From contig NZ_OY284433.1 of the NCBI RefSeq assembly GCF_958304185.1, positions 434,001-498,000 on the forward strand: a stretch of DNA of 64,000 nt. The letters run 5' to 3'. A model generated the notes under the pieces. It did not search any database and was not told the origin of the DNA. It was given only the letters and a program-made list of their open reading frames with translations. This stretch comes from an uncultured Erythrobacter sp. GTDB lineage: Bacteria; Pseudomonadota; Alphaproteobacteria; Sphingomonadales; Sphingomonadaceae. The translations under genes and the position numbers were made by a program. Shown here one piece after another: positions 26,589 through 35,600 of the stretch (positions are counted from its first letter, which is position 1; every line of letters begins with the position of its first letter).

Positions 26589-27562
26589 TCCGCGCCCTTG
26601 GCGAGGCGCAGCGCCAGCGGCGCCGCCAGCACCAGCTGCGCGAGGTGATAGAGCAGCAGCGGCGCAATCACGAAGCCGGCGCTGGCCGCAGGAAAGAGTA
26701 TCGCGGCAAGCGGCGCGCCGATGGCGACACTCTTTTGCGATCCAGCGAACAGGAACGCGATCCGGTCAGGACGCGGCAGGCCGAGCATGATTGCACTGCC
26801 CCAGGCCCCTGCCAGCGCTAGCGCGAGCATCGCCAGCACCAGCGCGATCATCACCGCCCAATCGGACGGCGCAAACATTGTCGCCAGCCCCTGCTCGACC
26901 GCGCCGGAGAACGCGACATATACCGCGATCCCGATCACCGCTCGGTCAAGCCAGACGATCCGGGCGCGGTGGGCGGCGATGCGCTCGATCACCCGGTCCT
27001 GCACCACCTGCCCGATCACGAACGGCAACACCAGAATAAGGCCGATGCGGATGATCGCCTCGCTCCCGATTTCGCCCGCGCCGCCGCCGCCCAGCAGCGC
27101 AAATAGCGGGGCGCTGATGAAAACGCCCGCGATGTTGATGAGCGCCGCGCCGACCACCGCCAGGCCAACGTTGCCCTCGGCCAGGCTCGTGTAGCTCGTG
27201 GCTGACTGCACCGTGGACGGCAGGCAGCCGAGATAGATGAAGCCCAGCGCCACCATCGGCGGCAAGACCTGTCCGGCAAGGCTCGCAAAGCCCACCCCGC
27301 CCAGCGCCATCGCGCCGAAGACGAACACCATCAGCGGCCCGAAATAGCGCCAATTGGCGAGGCCGCGCGCGATCTCGGAGCGGCGGATGCGCATCCCGTT
27401 GACGAGGAATAGTAGAAAGATACCAGCGTTCGACACCAGCGTTGCAGCCGCCCGCGCTTCCCCTGCTGCGGGCACCAACAGGGCGAGTCCCGTCGCGATC
27501 ACCAGGACGGCGATCATCGGATCGGACAGGAACGGGAAGCGGGAGACAGCAGGCTTGGACAT
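26585..27562 (-). CDS. SBF-like (bile acid:sodium symporter) family transporter
   Basis: A 325-residue membrane protein with about ten hydrophobic helices, of the YfeH-like branch of the BASS superfamily (SBF_like). Characteristic parts are FLVNGMRIRRSEIARGL, FIYLGCLPSTVQSATSYTSL and FLFAGSQKSVAIGAPLA. Related proteins are putative sodium-coupled carriers of unknown substrate. The start MSKPAVSRFPF at 27562 is chosen over 27592. It is convergent with panB and lies downstream of the TPR lipoprotein gene on the same strand. Confidence 0.85.
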   Translation of the reverse strand: MSKPAVSRFPFLSDPMIAVLVIATGLALLVPAAGEARAAATLVSNAGIFLLFLVNGMRIRRSEIARGLANWRYFGPLMVFVFGAMALGGVGFASLAGQVLPPMVALGFIYLGCLPSTVQSATSYTSLAEGNVGLAVVGAALINIAGVFISAPLFALLGGGGAGEIGSEAIIRIGLILVLPFVIGQVVQDRVIERIAAHRARIVWLDRAVIGIAVYVAFSGAVEQGLATMFAPSDWAVMIALVLAMLALALAGAWGSAIMLGLPRPDRIAFLFAGSQKSVAIGAPLAAILFPAASAGFVIAPLLLYHLAQLVLAAPLALRLAKGAD

Positions 27563-27613
27563 AGGCGCCAGCGCCCTGCCCTGCCCGCGCACGCTTGTCG
27601 AGCGGCAGCGTGC

Positions 27614-29098
27614 CTAGCGCTGCGCGAGGTGGCGCGGATGGACCTCTGCGAGCCATGCGGCAAAGCGGCGTGCCTCATCTGGCTGGTTGAGCGCCCGCGC
27701 CGCGCGCAGTCTCAGGCCGAGCAGGTCCGGATCATGCCCGGCCCCAAGTGCGATGGCATGATCGAGCAACTGCGCCGCCCGCATCCAATCGCCGCGCTGG
27801 CCAAAGCGTTCGGCCAAAGCAATCAGCGCGCCCGCATTGTCAGGCTCGCCCGCCACATGGCGCGCCAGGAGCGTGTCGGCCAAAGCCTCGTCGCCCGAAC
27901 GCACATACGCAAGGACCGCCTTGCGCGTCAGCGGCCAGGGACGTTTCACTTTAGTGGCCACAGAATAAACTGAAAGCGCCGCCTTTGGATCGCCAGCCCC
28001 GAGCAAAACATCGCCGCTCAGCACTGCAACGTCCGCCGACGCCGGGAAGCGTGTCCTGAGCGCCTGCGCGCTCGCCCTAGCTGTGTCCCAATCGCCCGCC
28101 AACCCGGCCTGACGCGCTATCGCCGTCGGCGCTGGCAAGCCTTCGCGCACCGCCAGCACCACAGGCGCCGTGCTGGCTCGGCGCATCGCCCGCGCCAGCA
28201 AGGGGGCAGCGCTCACCCTGTCACCGCGCTGTTCATAGGCCCGCGCGACCAGCATCACCAGGTAGGGCGAAGCCTCTCGCAATCCGACTTCCGGCCCGAA
28301 GCGGGCGATCAATTCGTCCCCTCGCCCCGATGCGAGCATGGCCTTGGCGAGCAGTTCGCGCAGCTTGGCATGGGATGGCTGGCGCGCGGCGAGCCCTTCT
28401 AGGATGACCGCAGCGCTATCGGCATTGCCTTCCGCGAGGCTGATCACCGCATCAAGCTGCAAGGCGGCAGGAACGCCGCGCGCTGCCATGCCACTGCGCG
28501 CCAGCAGACTCCGAGCGAGCGCATATTCCCCGCCCCGTGCCGCCAGCACCGCTTGCAGATAGGGCACCCGTGCATCGCCGGGAGCGACTTCGGCGAGCTT
28601 GCGCACCGCCTCAAGCATCGCTCCAGCCTCGCCGGCATCGCCGAGGGTTGCGGCATATTCGGCCCATCCGTCGCGGTAATAGGGATCAGCGGCCAGCGCC
28701 GCCTTGAACCAAGGCACAGCGGCGGCAAAGCCATGCGCGTCGCGGACCAACACTGCGCGCATCAGCAGCGCGGGCGGATGATTGGGCCCAAGTTCCAGCG
28801 CGCGGTCGGCGGCCTCGATTGCGGTCAGATGCTCTCCGCCGCGGAAGCGTAGCCGCGCAATGGCGACCCATAGCGCCGGATCATCCGGATCAAGCCTGCG
28901 CGCCTCATCCAGCTTCCGTCCGGCATCCGCCAATTGATCTGCCGCCATCGCTCGGTCAGCATCGCCCAGGAGCTGCACCAGCGCAGGTTTCCGCGCTTCG
29001 TCACCTGCGGACATTCCCGTCCCGCTTTCCTCCGAGCAGCCCGCCAATGCCAGAACCAGCGCGGTCAGCCCGGCGGCTGTGTCACGCCTGAAGGTCAT
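27614..29098 (-). CDS. TPR-repeat lipoprotein of the PrsK/PrsR cassette
   Basis: A 494-residue predicted lipoprotein. The start [21 protein letters not shown] places a lipobox LALAGC at the expected position, so an outer- or inner-membrane anchored periplasmic protein is likely. The rest is tetratricopeptide-like repeats, for example DLADAGRKLDEARRLDPDDPA-type units and AIEAADRALELGPNHPPAL. The gene overlaps the end of prsR by 17 bases. In PEP-CTERM/EPS loci a TPR lipoprotein (PrsT) occupies this position; this protein is much shorter than typical PrsT, so only a PrsT-like role is suggested. Confidence 0.8.
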   Translation of the reverse strand: MTFRRDTAAGLTALVLALAGCSEESGTGMSAGDEARKPALVQLLGDADRAMAADQLADAGRKLDEARRLDPDDPALWVAIARLRFRGGEHLTAIEAADRALELGPNHPPALLMRAVLVRDAHGFAAAVPWFKAALAADPYYRDGWAEYAATLGDAGEAGAMLEAVRKLAEVAPGDARVPYLQAVLAARGGEYALARSLLARSGMAARGVPAALQLDAVISLAEGNADSAAVILEGLAARQPSHAKLRELLAKAMLASGRGDELIARFGPEVGLREASPYLVMLVARAYEQRGDRVSAAPLLARAMRRASTAPVVLAVREGLPAPTAIARQAGLAGDWDTARASAQALRTRFPASADVAVLSGDVLLGAGDPKAALSVYSVATKVKRPWPLTRKAVLAYVRSGDEALADTLLARHVAGEPDNAGALIALAERFGQRGDWMRAAQLLDHAIALGAGHDPDLLGLRLRAARALNQPDEARRFAAWLAEVHPRHLAQR

Positions 29099-30446
29099 AT
29101 TGCTTGAGCAGGTCATACAGCGTCGGGCGACTGATCCCGAGCAGCTTGGCAGTGCTGGAGATATTGCCCTCGCTGCGCGACAGCGCATGGCGGATCACCC
29201 GGCGGTCCGCCGCCTCTCGCGCAGCCTTGAGGTTGAGGACATCGGCGTCCTCATCCTCGCCAGCGCCCAGATCGAGGTCGTCAGCGTTTACCAGCTTGCC
29301 ATCGGCCATAATCACCGCGCGCTTAACCCGGTTTTCGAGTTCGCGGACATTGCCCGGCCATTCATGCGCATCAATCGCCGCCAGCGCATCGGCAGCAAAG
29401 CCGGTGACCGAAGGGTTCATCTCGGCCGCAAAGCGCTTCAAGAACACCTTGGCGAGCAGCACCGGATCGCCGTGCCGCTCGGCCAGACTGGGGATGCGGA
29501 TCACGATTTCGGCGAGACGGTAGAACAGATCCTCGCGGAAGCTGCCTGCGGTGATCATGCCTTCGAGATCCTGGTGCGTGGCGCACACGATCCGCGTGTT
29601 GACCGCAATCGCCTTGCGCCCGCCGACCCGCTCGATGGTGCGTTCTTGCAGGAAGCGCAGCAGCTTGACCTGAAGCGGCAGCGGAATGTCACCCACCTCA
29701 TCGAGGAACAGGGTGCCGCCATTGGCGCTTTCGATCTTGCCCTCAGTGGTCTTGACTGCGCCGGTGAACGCACCCTTTTCGTGGCCGAAGAGCTCACTTT
29801 CGAGCAAGTTTTCTGGAATCGCGGCGCAGTTGATGGCAATGAACGGCCCGTTCGCGCGGTCACTGGTGTCGTGGAGCCCCTTGGCGAGCAGTTCCTTGCC
29901 GGTCCCGCTCGCACCCAGCAGCATCACCGAAACACTCGTCTTGGCAACGCGTTCGATCGTGCGCGCAACTTTGACCATCTCCGGCGCGCCGGTGATCAGG
30001 CGGCCGAGTACGGTCTTGTCAGCACTGCTGGTGGCGACAAGGCGGCGGTTTTCCTCCTCGATGGCGCGCAGATTGAACGCACGCCGCACGATCAGCCCCA
30101 AGGCGTCGATGTCGATCGGCTTCTGGTAGAAATCGTAAGCCCCCCGCGCAATCGCCGCCAAAGCGCTTTCGCGGGCCCCGTGGCCGCTGGCGACGATCAC
30201 CTTGGTGTCGGGCTTCAGTGCCATGATCGCATCGAGGACGGCAAAGCCTTCGGTCGTACCATCGGGATCGGGCGGCAGGCCGAGATCGAGAGTTACTACC
30301 CCAGGCGTTTCGGACCGCAACGCGGCGAGCGCGCTGTCGCGGTCACCTGCGATCACGACCTCGAAATCATCATAGGCCCATTTGAGCTGCGCCTGAAGGC
30401 CCGGATCGTCCTCGATCACCAGCAGCACGGGTTTCTTGTCAGGCAT
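29082..30446 (-). CDS. prsR: PEP-CTERM system sigma-54 response regulator PrsR
   Basis: A 454-residue NtrC-type activator. An atypical receiver domain (1-125) contains VIEDDPGL, the aspartate in [15 protein letters not shown] and [11 protein letters not shown], a sequence typical of PrsR. The AAA+ domain has Walker [10 protein letters not shown], the sigma-54 contact loop GAFTGA and Walker B-like [12 protein letters not shown]. The C-terminal Fis-type helix-turn-helix is [20 protein letters not shown]. It starts within the prsK stop codon (TAATG). It probably activates sigma-54 promoters of EPS and PEP-CTERM protein genes; no target was identified here. Confidence 0.93.
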   Translation of the reverse strand: MPDKKPVLLVIEDDPGLQAQLKWAYDDFEVVIAGDRDSALAALRSETPGVVTLDLGLPPDPDGTTEGFAVLDAIMALKPDTKVIVASGHGARESALAAIARGAYDFYQKPIDIDALGLIVRRAFNLRAIEEENRRLVATSSADKTVLGRLITGAPEMVKVARTIERVAKTSVSVMLLGASGTGKELLAKGLHDTSDRANGPFIAINCAAIPENLLESELFGHEKGAFTGAVKTTEGKIESANGGTLFLDEVGDIPLPLQVKLLRFLQERTIERVGGRKAIAVNTRIVCATHQDLEGMITAGSFREDLFYRLAEIVIRIPSLAERHGDPVLLAKVFLKRFAAEMNPSVTGFAADALAAIDAHEWPGNVRELENRVKRAVIMADGKLVNADDLDLGAGEDEDADVLNLKAAREAADRRVIRHALSRSEGNISSTAKLLGISRPTLYDLLKQYDLQA

Positions 30447-32566
30447 TATGCGACCCCTTGTTCGGTTTCGGCGTCTTGGCCGCCAAGCAACTGCACCGCA
30501 TATGCCAACGGAAGAACCACTGAAAAGCGCGTGCCGAGCCCTTCACGGCTCTCCACCGCAATCCGCCCGCCCATCGCCTTGACCAGTTCGCGCGCTTCGA
30601 AGGCGCCGATGCCGAACCCGCCCGACTTGGATGAGACGAACGGTTTGAACAGCCCGCTGCGCACGAAGGCTGGGCTCATGCCCTTGCCGGAATCGACCAC
30701 GTCGATCGCGCCGTGCAAGCCTTCACCGGTAATGTCGAGAAACACCGGCATTCCCCGCTCGCTCGCATCAATCGCGTTCTGCACCAGATGGATGAGCGCC
30801 TGTTCGAGCGCTTCGCGGTTGCCCATCACGCGGACGGGTTGTTCGCGAGTAAGCGCGACGGGGTGAACGCCCTTGAACCGCTCTGCAATGCCGCGCGCCA
30901 GTTCGACCAGTTCAATCGAACCGAGCGCGTTGACCTGCCCGGAGCCGTAACGCCCAAGCTTTGCGAGCAGCGCGGAAAGCTTGTCCGCTGAATTGCGCAA
31001 GGTCACCAGCATATCCGCGCGGAAGGCGGGGTTGTCAGCGTGCTTTTCGGCATTGGCAGCCAGCAGCGAAAGCTGGCTGACGAGGTTTTTGATGTCGTGC
31101 ATCACAAAGGCCATGCGGCGGTTGAATTCGTCAAACCGGCTCGCATCCATCAGCGCCTGCTGACCGGCCTGTTCGGACAGATAGCTGGCCAATTGCTGCC
31201 CGGCGACCCGCAGCAGATCGAAATCCTCCCAGTCAAGCTGGCGGGGATTGCGCGGCCGAGCGAGAACAATCACGCCGACCAACCTGTCAAAGTGGAGCAG
31301 CGGCACCAGTGCCCAGGCGTCCTCTGCCTCAATCAACCAGGCCGGCACTTGCGCCGCCTCGCCATGATGGTCGATCCCGCCGCGCGCCTCGTCGATCGCG
31401 AGGATGAAGTTGTGCCGTTCGAGCAGTCCCGACAAAGCATAGTCGCCCGCCACGGCCGGGATTGCGATGGTCGGCCAGTTCCAGCGCCCGGTGAGTTCCA
31501 GTTGCGCTTCCTCGTTGGGCATCAGCAGCAGACCAGCGGGGCTTTCGGTGATGTCGGCGAGCGCTTTGACTGCGCGTTCTTCCAGGCTGGCATTGCCTGT
31601 GCCGCCGCGCCCGATGGTGCGGGTGAAGCGCAGCCATTCCTGGCGGTAATCGTAGCGGTGCTGGAACAGGTGCTTGGTCGCAGTCACGCGCAGCCATCCG
31701 CGCAGTCGCGGTGACGGCAGAGCCAGCGCCGCTCCCATAATCGCGATCACCATGAAGGCTGCCTGACTGGCGCGGGCCATATCGCCCCCCAGCAGCGCCA
31801 GCGACTTGGTTACCAGCACCATCCCGACCAGATAGCCGCCGATCAGCAAGAGCGAGAGCGTGCGGAAAGTGACCGTGCGTGAGGGGCTGAACTGCACCCG
31901 CGGCCCGGCGGCATTCATCCCGAGCGCAAACAGCGCCGCCATGATCCCGGCAAACAGCCCACGCGCATCGCCGAGCGCTCCGGCCGTTGATCCACCGAGG
32001 TAAGCCACGGTCTGAAGGTTGAGATCGTAGGCGAATATCCCCGCCAGTGCGATGCCGGTCCAGCGCAGAACCGGACGCAAAGCGCTTGCCGCGCCGGCAT
32101 AGAGGTTGTGCAGCAGCATCAGCGCGCCGATCGCGACCAGCATATCGATCAAGGCCCGCGCCTCGAACACCGCCTGGCTGACCTCAGGCGCACCTGTGAA
32201 CCTGTACCCGACCAGCAGCAGCACCGGCTGAAGCAATTGCACCATCACAAGCGCGATGATGACCGGGCGAACAGGCTTAAGGCTGGCCGCGCGACCATCG
32301 GCGCCAAACAGGCAGAAGATCGTGGCGATCAGGGCGAGATTGCGCGCCATCGCCGCGATGACGGTGGCATTGTGCTCGGAGCCAAGCCCGGTTGCGAGCG
32401 CGCACCACACGCCGCCCGCGCCGGCAGCAATCATCAGCGTGGTTCGGTCGGGCCGCGCGCGCTCACCATGACGCCAAATCCACAGCATCGCACCTGCGCT
32501 CAACACTGCGCCTGCAACCCATGCGAGGAAGCCCGCCAAAGGCACCATGCCGCCCAGCCAAATCAT
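30446..32566 (-). CDS. prsK: PEP-CTERM system histidine kinase PrsK
   Basis: A membrane histidine kinase of about 706 residues. The first 290 residues hold some eight hydrophobic helices, followed by a GAF-like domain (about 320-470) and a kinase core. The phospho-acceptor region is MAFVMHDIKNLVSQLSLLA, and the ATPase has DSGKGMS and FGIGAFEARELV. The MHDIKNL form of the H-box and this architecture are typical of PrsK. The ATG at 32566 overlaps the sugar transferase stop (ATGA), which fixes the start and indicates coupling. PrsK is expected to phosphorylate PrsR; the signal is unknown. Confidence 0.93.
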   Translation of the reverse strand: MIWLGGMVPLAGFLAWVAGAVLSAGAMLWIWRHGERARPDRTTLMIAAGAGGVWCALATGLGSEHNATVIAAMARNLALIATIFCLFGADGRAASLKPVRPVIIALVMVQLLQPVLLLVGYRFTGAPEVSQAVFEARALIDMLVAIGALMLLHNLYAGAASALRPVLRWTGIALAGIFAYDLNLQTVAYLGGSTAGALGDARGLFAGIMAALFALGMNAAGPRVQFSPSRTVTFRTLSLLLIGGYLVGMVLVTKSLALLGGDMARASQAAFMVIAIMGAALALPSPRLRGWLRVTATKHLFQHRYDYRQEWLRFTRTIGRGGTGNASLEERAVKALADITESPAGLLLMPNEEAQLELTGRWNWPTIAIPAVAGDYALSGLLERHNFILAIDEARGGIDHHGEAAQVPAWLIEAEDAWALVPLLHFDRLVGVIVLARPRNPRQLDWEDFDLLRVAGQQLASYLSEQAGQQALMDASRFDEFNRRMAFVMHDIKNLVSQLSLLAANAEKHADNPAFRADMLVTLRNSADKLSALLAKLGRYGSGQVNALGSIELVELARGIAERFKGVHPVALTREQPVRVMGNREALEQALIHLVQNAIDASERGMPVFLDITGEGLHGAIDVVDSGKGMSPAFVRSGLFKPFVSSKSGGFGIGAFEARELVKAMGGRIAVESREGLGTRFSVVLPLAYAVQLLGGQDAETEQGVA

Positions 32567-33948
32567 CGCGCACCCTCCGGCCACAGGACCACCCGCAGCG
32601 TTTGCAGCAGGATCACAAAATCGAGAAAGGGCGTGTAATTCTTGGCGTAGTAGAGATCATATTCGAGCTTGCAGCGGCTATCCTCGACCGACGCCCCGTA
32701 GGGATAGTTGATCTGCGCCCAGCCCGTGATGCCGGGCTTCACCATGTGCCGTTCGCCGTAGAAGGGGATTTCCTCTTCCAGACTCTCGACGAAGGACGGC
32801 ACTTCCGGGCGCGGGCCGACGAAGCTCATTTCGCCCTTGAGGACGCTCCATGTCTGAGGGAGTTCGTCGATCCGCACCTTGCGGATGAAGCGGCCGAGAC
32901 GGGTGATGCGCGGATCGTTTTCTGACGCCCACTTGGCGCCGTCCTTTTCCGCATCTGTCCGCATCGAGCGCAGCTTGATGAGCGTGAAGGTCTCGCCGTA
33001 GAGCCCCACCCGCTTTTGACGGAAGAAGGCCGGGCCCTTGCTGTCGAGCTTCACCAACACGGCAAACAGCACGATCAGCGGCAGCGTGAGCGTCAGCAGG
33101 ATCACGCTCGCGGTGATATCGAAGATGCGCTTGACCGCGCTTGAGAACATCCGGCTGCTGGAAAAGCCGTCGGAGAAGATCAGCCAGCTCGGATTGATCG
33201 TATCAAGGTCGACCCGGCCGGTCTCACGCTCGATGAAGCTGGAGAAGTCATTGACGTGGACGCCCTTCGTCTTGATCCGCAACAGGTCTTTCAACGGCAG
33301 CGCGTTGCGACGCTCTTGCAGCGCAAGCACCACTTCGGACACGCCGAGATTCTCGACGAAGCGTCCCAGATCGTGGATGGCGGAGCGGGGGATCGCTTCT
33401 TCAACCACCCGGGCATCGTCGCTCATGGCGATATAGGAGACGATGGCAAAGCCGGTCTCGGGCTTATCGCCCAATTCACGCAGGCGCTGTGCTCGGTTGC
33501 CCGCACCCAGCACCATCACACGGCGGCGAAACGCCGAAGAACCGAGGAAAGAACTCAGCAGCAGCCGGTCCGCCACCAGCACCACGATGGCAAGTCCCAT
33601 GGTGTAGAGTAGCGTTGAACGCCAGAACAGGTCGCTCGGCAGCACGAAATCGACCACCGCAAGCGCAATGATGCCCAAGCTGATCGCCACCAGCACCCGT
33701 GCGCCAGCAAAGCGGAGTGATCGCAGCGAATTGGGGCCATAAACCCCGACCGCAATCATCGCCAGCCAGATCACCGAAGCCGTGCCTAACAACGCAAGGC
33801 CACGGCCGCTGAAACCGCCCAAGTCCATGCCAATCTGGTGCGCGCGCCATTGCCAGGCGATTTCGCTGGCCAACACCAGCAAGCCGAGATCGAGCAGTCC
33901 GAGCAGCAGCACGGCGTGCGGGATATAATGCTTGAACAGGCGGATCAT
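32563..33948 (-). CDS. Exopolysaccharide sugar transferase, PEP-CTERM associated (EpsB_2 type)
   Basis: A 461-residue polyprenyl-phosphate sugar-1-phosphate transferase that starts EPS repeat-unit assembly on the inner membrane. The N-terminal half has about four membrane helices and a CoA-binding-like domain. A fifth hydrophobic segment, ASVILLTLTLPLIVLFAVLV, leads into the catalytic domain with FRQKRVGLYGETFTLIKLRSM, RKVRIDELPQ, FVGPRPE and KPGITGWAQINYPYG. The TIGR03013 subgroup is associated with PrsK/PrsR loci, matching the next two genes. Its own upstream region (33949-34068) probably holds the promoter of the whole cassette. Confidence 0.92.
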   Translation of the reverse strand: MIRLFKHYIPHAVLLLGLLDLGLLVLASEIAWQWRAHQIGMDLGGFSGRGLALLGTASVIWLAMIAVGVYGPNSLRSLRFAGARVLVAISLGIIALAVVDFVLPSDLFWRSTLLYTMGLAIVVLVADRLLLSSFLGSSAFRRRVMVLGAGNRAQRLRELGDKPETGFAIVSYIAMSDDARVVEEAIPRSAIHDLGRFVENLGVSEVVLALQERRNALPLKDLLRIKTKGVHVNDFSSFIERETGRVDLDTINPSWLIFSDGFSSSRMFSSAVKRIFDITASVILLTLTLPLIVLFAVLVKLDSKGPAFFRQKRVGLYGETFTLIKLRSMRTDAEKDGAKWASENDPRITRLGRFIRKVRIDELPQTWSVLKGEMSFVGPRPEVPSFVESLEEEIPFYGERHMVKPGITGWAQINYPYGASVEDSRCKLEYDLYYAKNYTPFLDFVILLQTLRVVLWPEGAR

Positions 33949-34068
33949 TTCAGGGGCGGCCTTTGGTGCATGCCCTGCCGCTTCTACGCCCGAGACCTTA
34001 AGTGTCGGTAAACTTTACACCGCTCGCGAAGCCCGCAATTCTGCGGCTCGCGAGGGTTAACGCCGTGC

Positions 34069-35421
34069 TTAGGACGCGGACCGCGGACGCATTAGCGCGC
34101 TGGCGATCCGCGCCGGAGCCGGGGTCAGGCACTCCGCTCGGCCACACCGGCCACACGGCACACCCAGCGGCACAGCGTCGAGCCGGTCGAGCGAGACGCC
34201 GCGGGCATGGGCAAGATCACCGGCAAAGCGCGCCTCGATTCCGAGCACCACCGCGCGGCGACCTGCGCACATCACGCCGTCCCCATCAACTGTGCGGGTG
34301 ATCGTGAACCAGTGCCGTGCTGCCGCTTCGCCCTCGCCGAAGGTGACGGCTTGGGTGAGAACGGTTCCCGGCCGCTCGAACGCGGCAAAGGGCACCCAAG
34401 CGGGCCAGCGCGCGCCTTCGAGCGGATACATCGCGCCGCTCCCGCCAGTGGTGAAACTGGTCATCCGCCCCGCCCGATCGATCACCGCCATGAAGAACGG
34501 CAACCCCCGCTCACCGACCCGCCCCAACGTGGTGAGCCGTTGGGCGACCTGATCAAAGCTGACTGCAAAGCGGCGCTGCAGGACAGCCAGGTCATATCCG
34601 GTCGTCTCGCAAGCACGCAGGAACCGGCGATAGGGCAACAAGAGCGCGCCTGCGAGATAATCTGCGATATGCTCGCGAAAGGCATCACGCGCATCCGCAT
34701 TGGCAAGGTTCGCGCCTGCCACCAGCGTCTCGATGCCCTCGCGCATTTCCAGCTGCCCGACCTGCCGCGCAATCTGGAACCGCCGCGCCGCGCCGGGCAG
34801 CATTTCGGAGAGCTGCAATTGCCGCGCGTGGAGATCGAGCCGGTGGACCTGTCCCGGCATGACCTCGGCAGGGAGAATACGCACCTGAAGCTGGTGCTTC
34901 TCCCGCAGTCTCTCTCCCAAGGCAGCGCTGATTTCTCCGCGAGAAAGTCGCAATTCATCGGCCAAATCCTCGGCCGCGTGGTCGAGATCGGCGAAGTGGT
35001 TCTGCCAACGCTCGACCGCGCGGCGTCCGGCGGCGGTGGTGTCCTCAACCACGATCCGTTCACCCCCGCCCGTGTCGTACAGCCGAGCGAAGGCGGCGGC
35101 GATCTGCGGCGCGGCGGCAAGGAATTCCTGCACTTCCTCACGGTCGATCCCCAGATCGCCAAAGCGCTTATCCGCCATACGCCGCACCAGACCGTCGAGC
35201 CCACCGATGGCGTCGTCTTCACGCAGGCTGCGCGGATCGAAATCGAAGCGCTCGATCACCTGCACCAGCACACGGGCTGACAGGGGACGCTGGTTGCGCT
35301 CGATCAGATTGAGGTAAGACGGCGAGATGCCGAGGATGCTCGCCATTCCGGCCTGGGTCAGGCCTTCACGTTTGCGCAGACGGCGTAAGGCGGGCCCGGC
35401 GAGGAGGTTGGTGTCAGCCAT
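34069..35421 (-). CDS. ScfR/RamB-type XRE regulator with IrrE-like domain
   Basis: A transcription factor of about 450 residues. The N-terminal Cro/C1 helix-turn-helix (about 10-65) includes GLTQAGMASILGISPSYLNL. The middle contains an ImmA/IrrE-like metallopeptidase-fold region with FREHIADYLAGALLLPY. The C-terminal ScfR domain ends with a cysteine cluster, CGRCGRAEC. Relatives control short-chain fatty acyl and glyoxylate metabolism, often next to aceA. The ATG at 35421 is chosen because the longer frame would run through the intergenic operators. It is divergent from aceA, which suggests direct control of isocitrate lyase. Confidence 0.85.
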   Translation of the reverse strand: MADTNLLAGPALRRLRKREGLTQAGMASILGISPSYLNLIERNQRPLSARVLVQVIERFDFDPRSLREDDAIGGLDGLVRRMADKRFGDLGIDREEVQEFLAAAPQIAAAFARLYDTGGGERIVVEDTTAAGRRAVERWQNHFADLDHAAEDLADELRLSRGEISAALGERLREKHQLQVRILPAEVMPGQVHRLDLHARQLQLSEMLPGAARRFQIARQVGQLEMREGIETLVAGANLANADARDAFREHIADYLAGALLLPYRRFLRACETTGYDLAVLQRRFAVSFDQVAQRLTTLGRVGERGLPFFMAVIDRAGRMTSFTTGGSGAMYPLEGARWPAWVPFAAFERPGTVLTQAVTFGEGEAAARHWFTITRTVDGDGVMCAGRRAVVLGIEARFAGDLAHARGVSLDRLDAVPLGVPCGRCGRAECLTPAPARIASALMRPRSAS

Positions 35422-35430
35422 GAATGGTTT

Positions 35431-35485
35431 GTAAATTAATTTACCGATTGACACAAGATTGCAGGTGATTGTCGGCATAGCGACA
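35431..35485. promoter_or_regulatory. Operator-like palindromes between scfR-like gene and aceA
   Basis: A perfect 14-base palindrome, GTAAATTAATTTAC, lies at 35431-35444, ten bases from the regulator start. A second inverted repeat, TGTCG-GCATAG-CGACA, is at 35470-35485. TTGACA at 35448-35453 could be a -35 element. They sit in an AT-rich patch between divergent genes, where an autoregulating ScfR-type protein would bind. Confidence 0.55.
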
Positions 35486-35600
35486 CGATTATCTGTAAGT
35501 TTTCCTATCCTGCTGCACCGCACCACGTCAAAGCCTGCCCATCCAGCGGCGCGAGTCTGCAAGGCCTCAAACCCCTCCCCAGGATGGACAGGAGACACCT

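Noticed and set aside
29079-30866. A 595-codon plus-strand frame opposite prsR and prsK
   Set aside because: It is antisense to genes with full motif sets and has no recognisable domain of its own.
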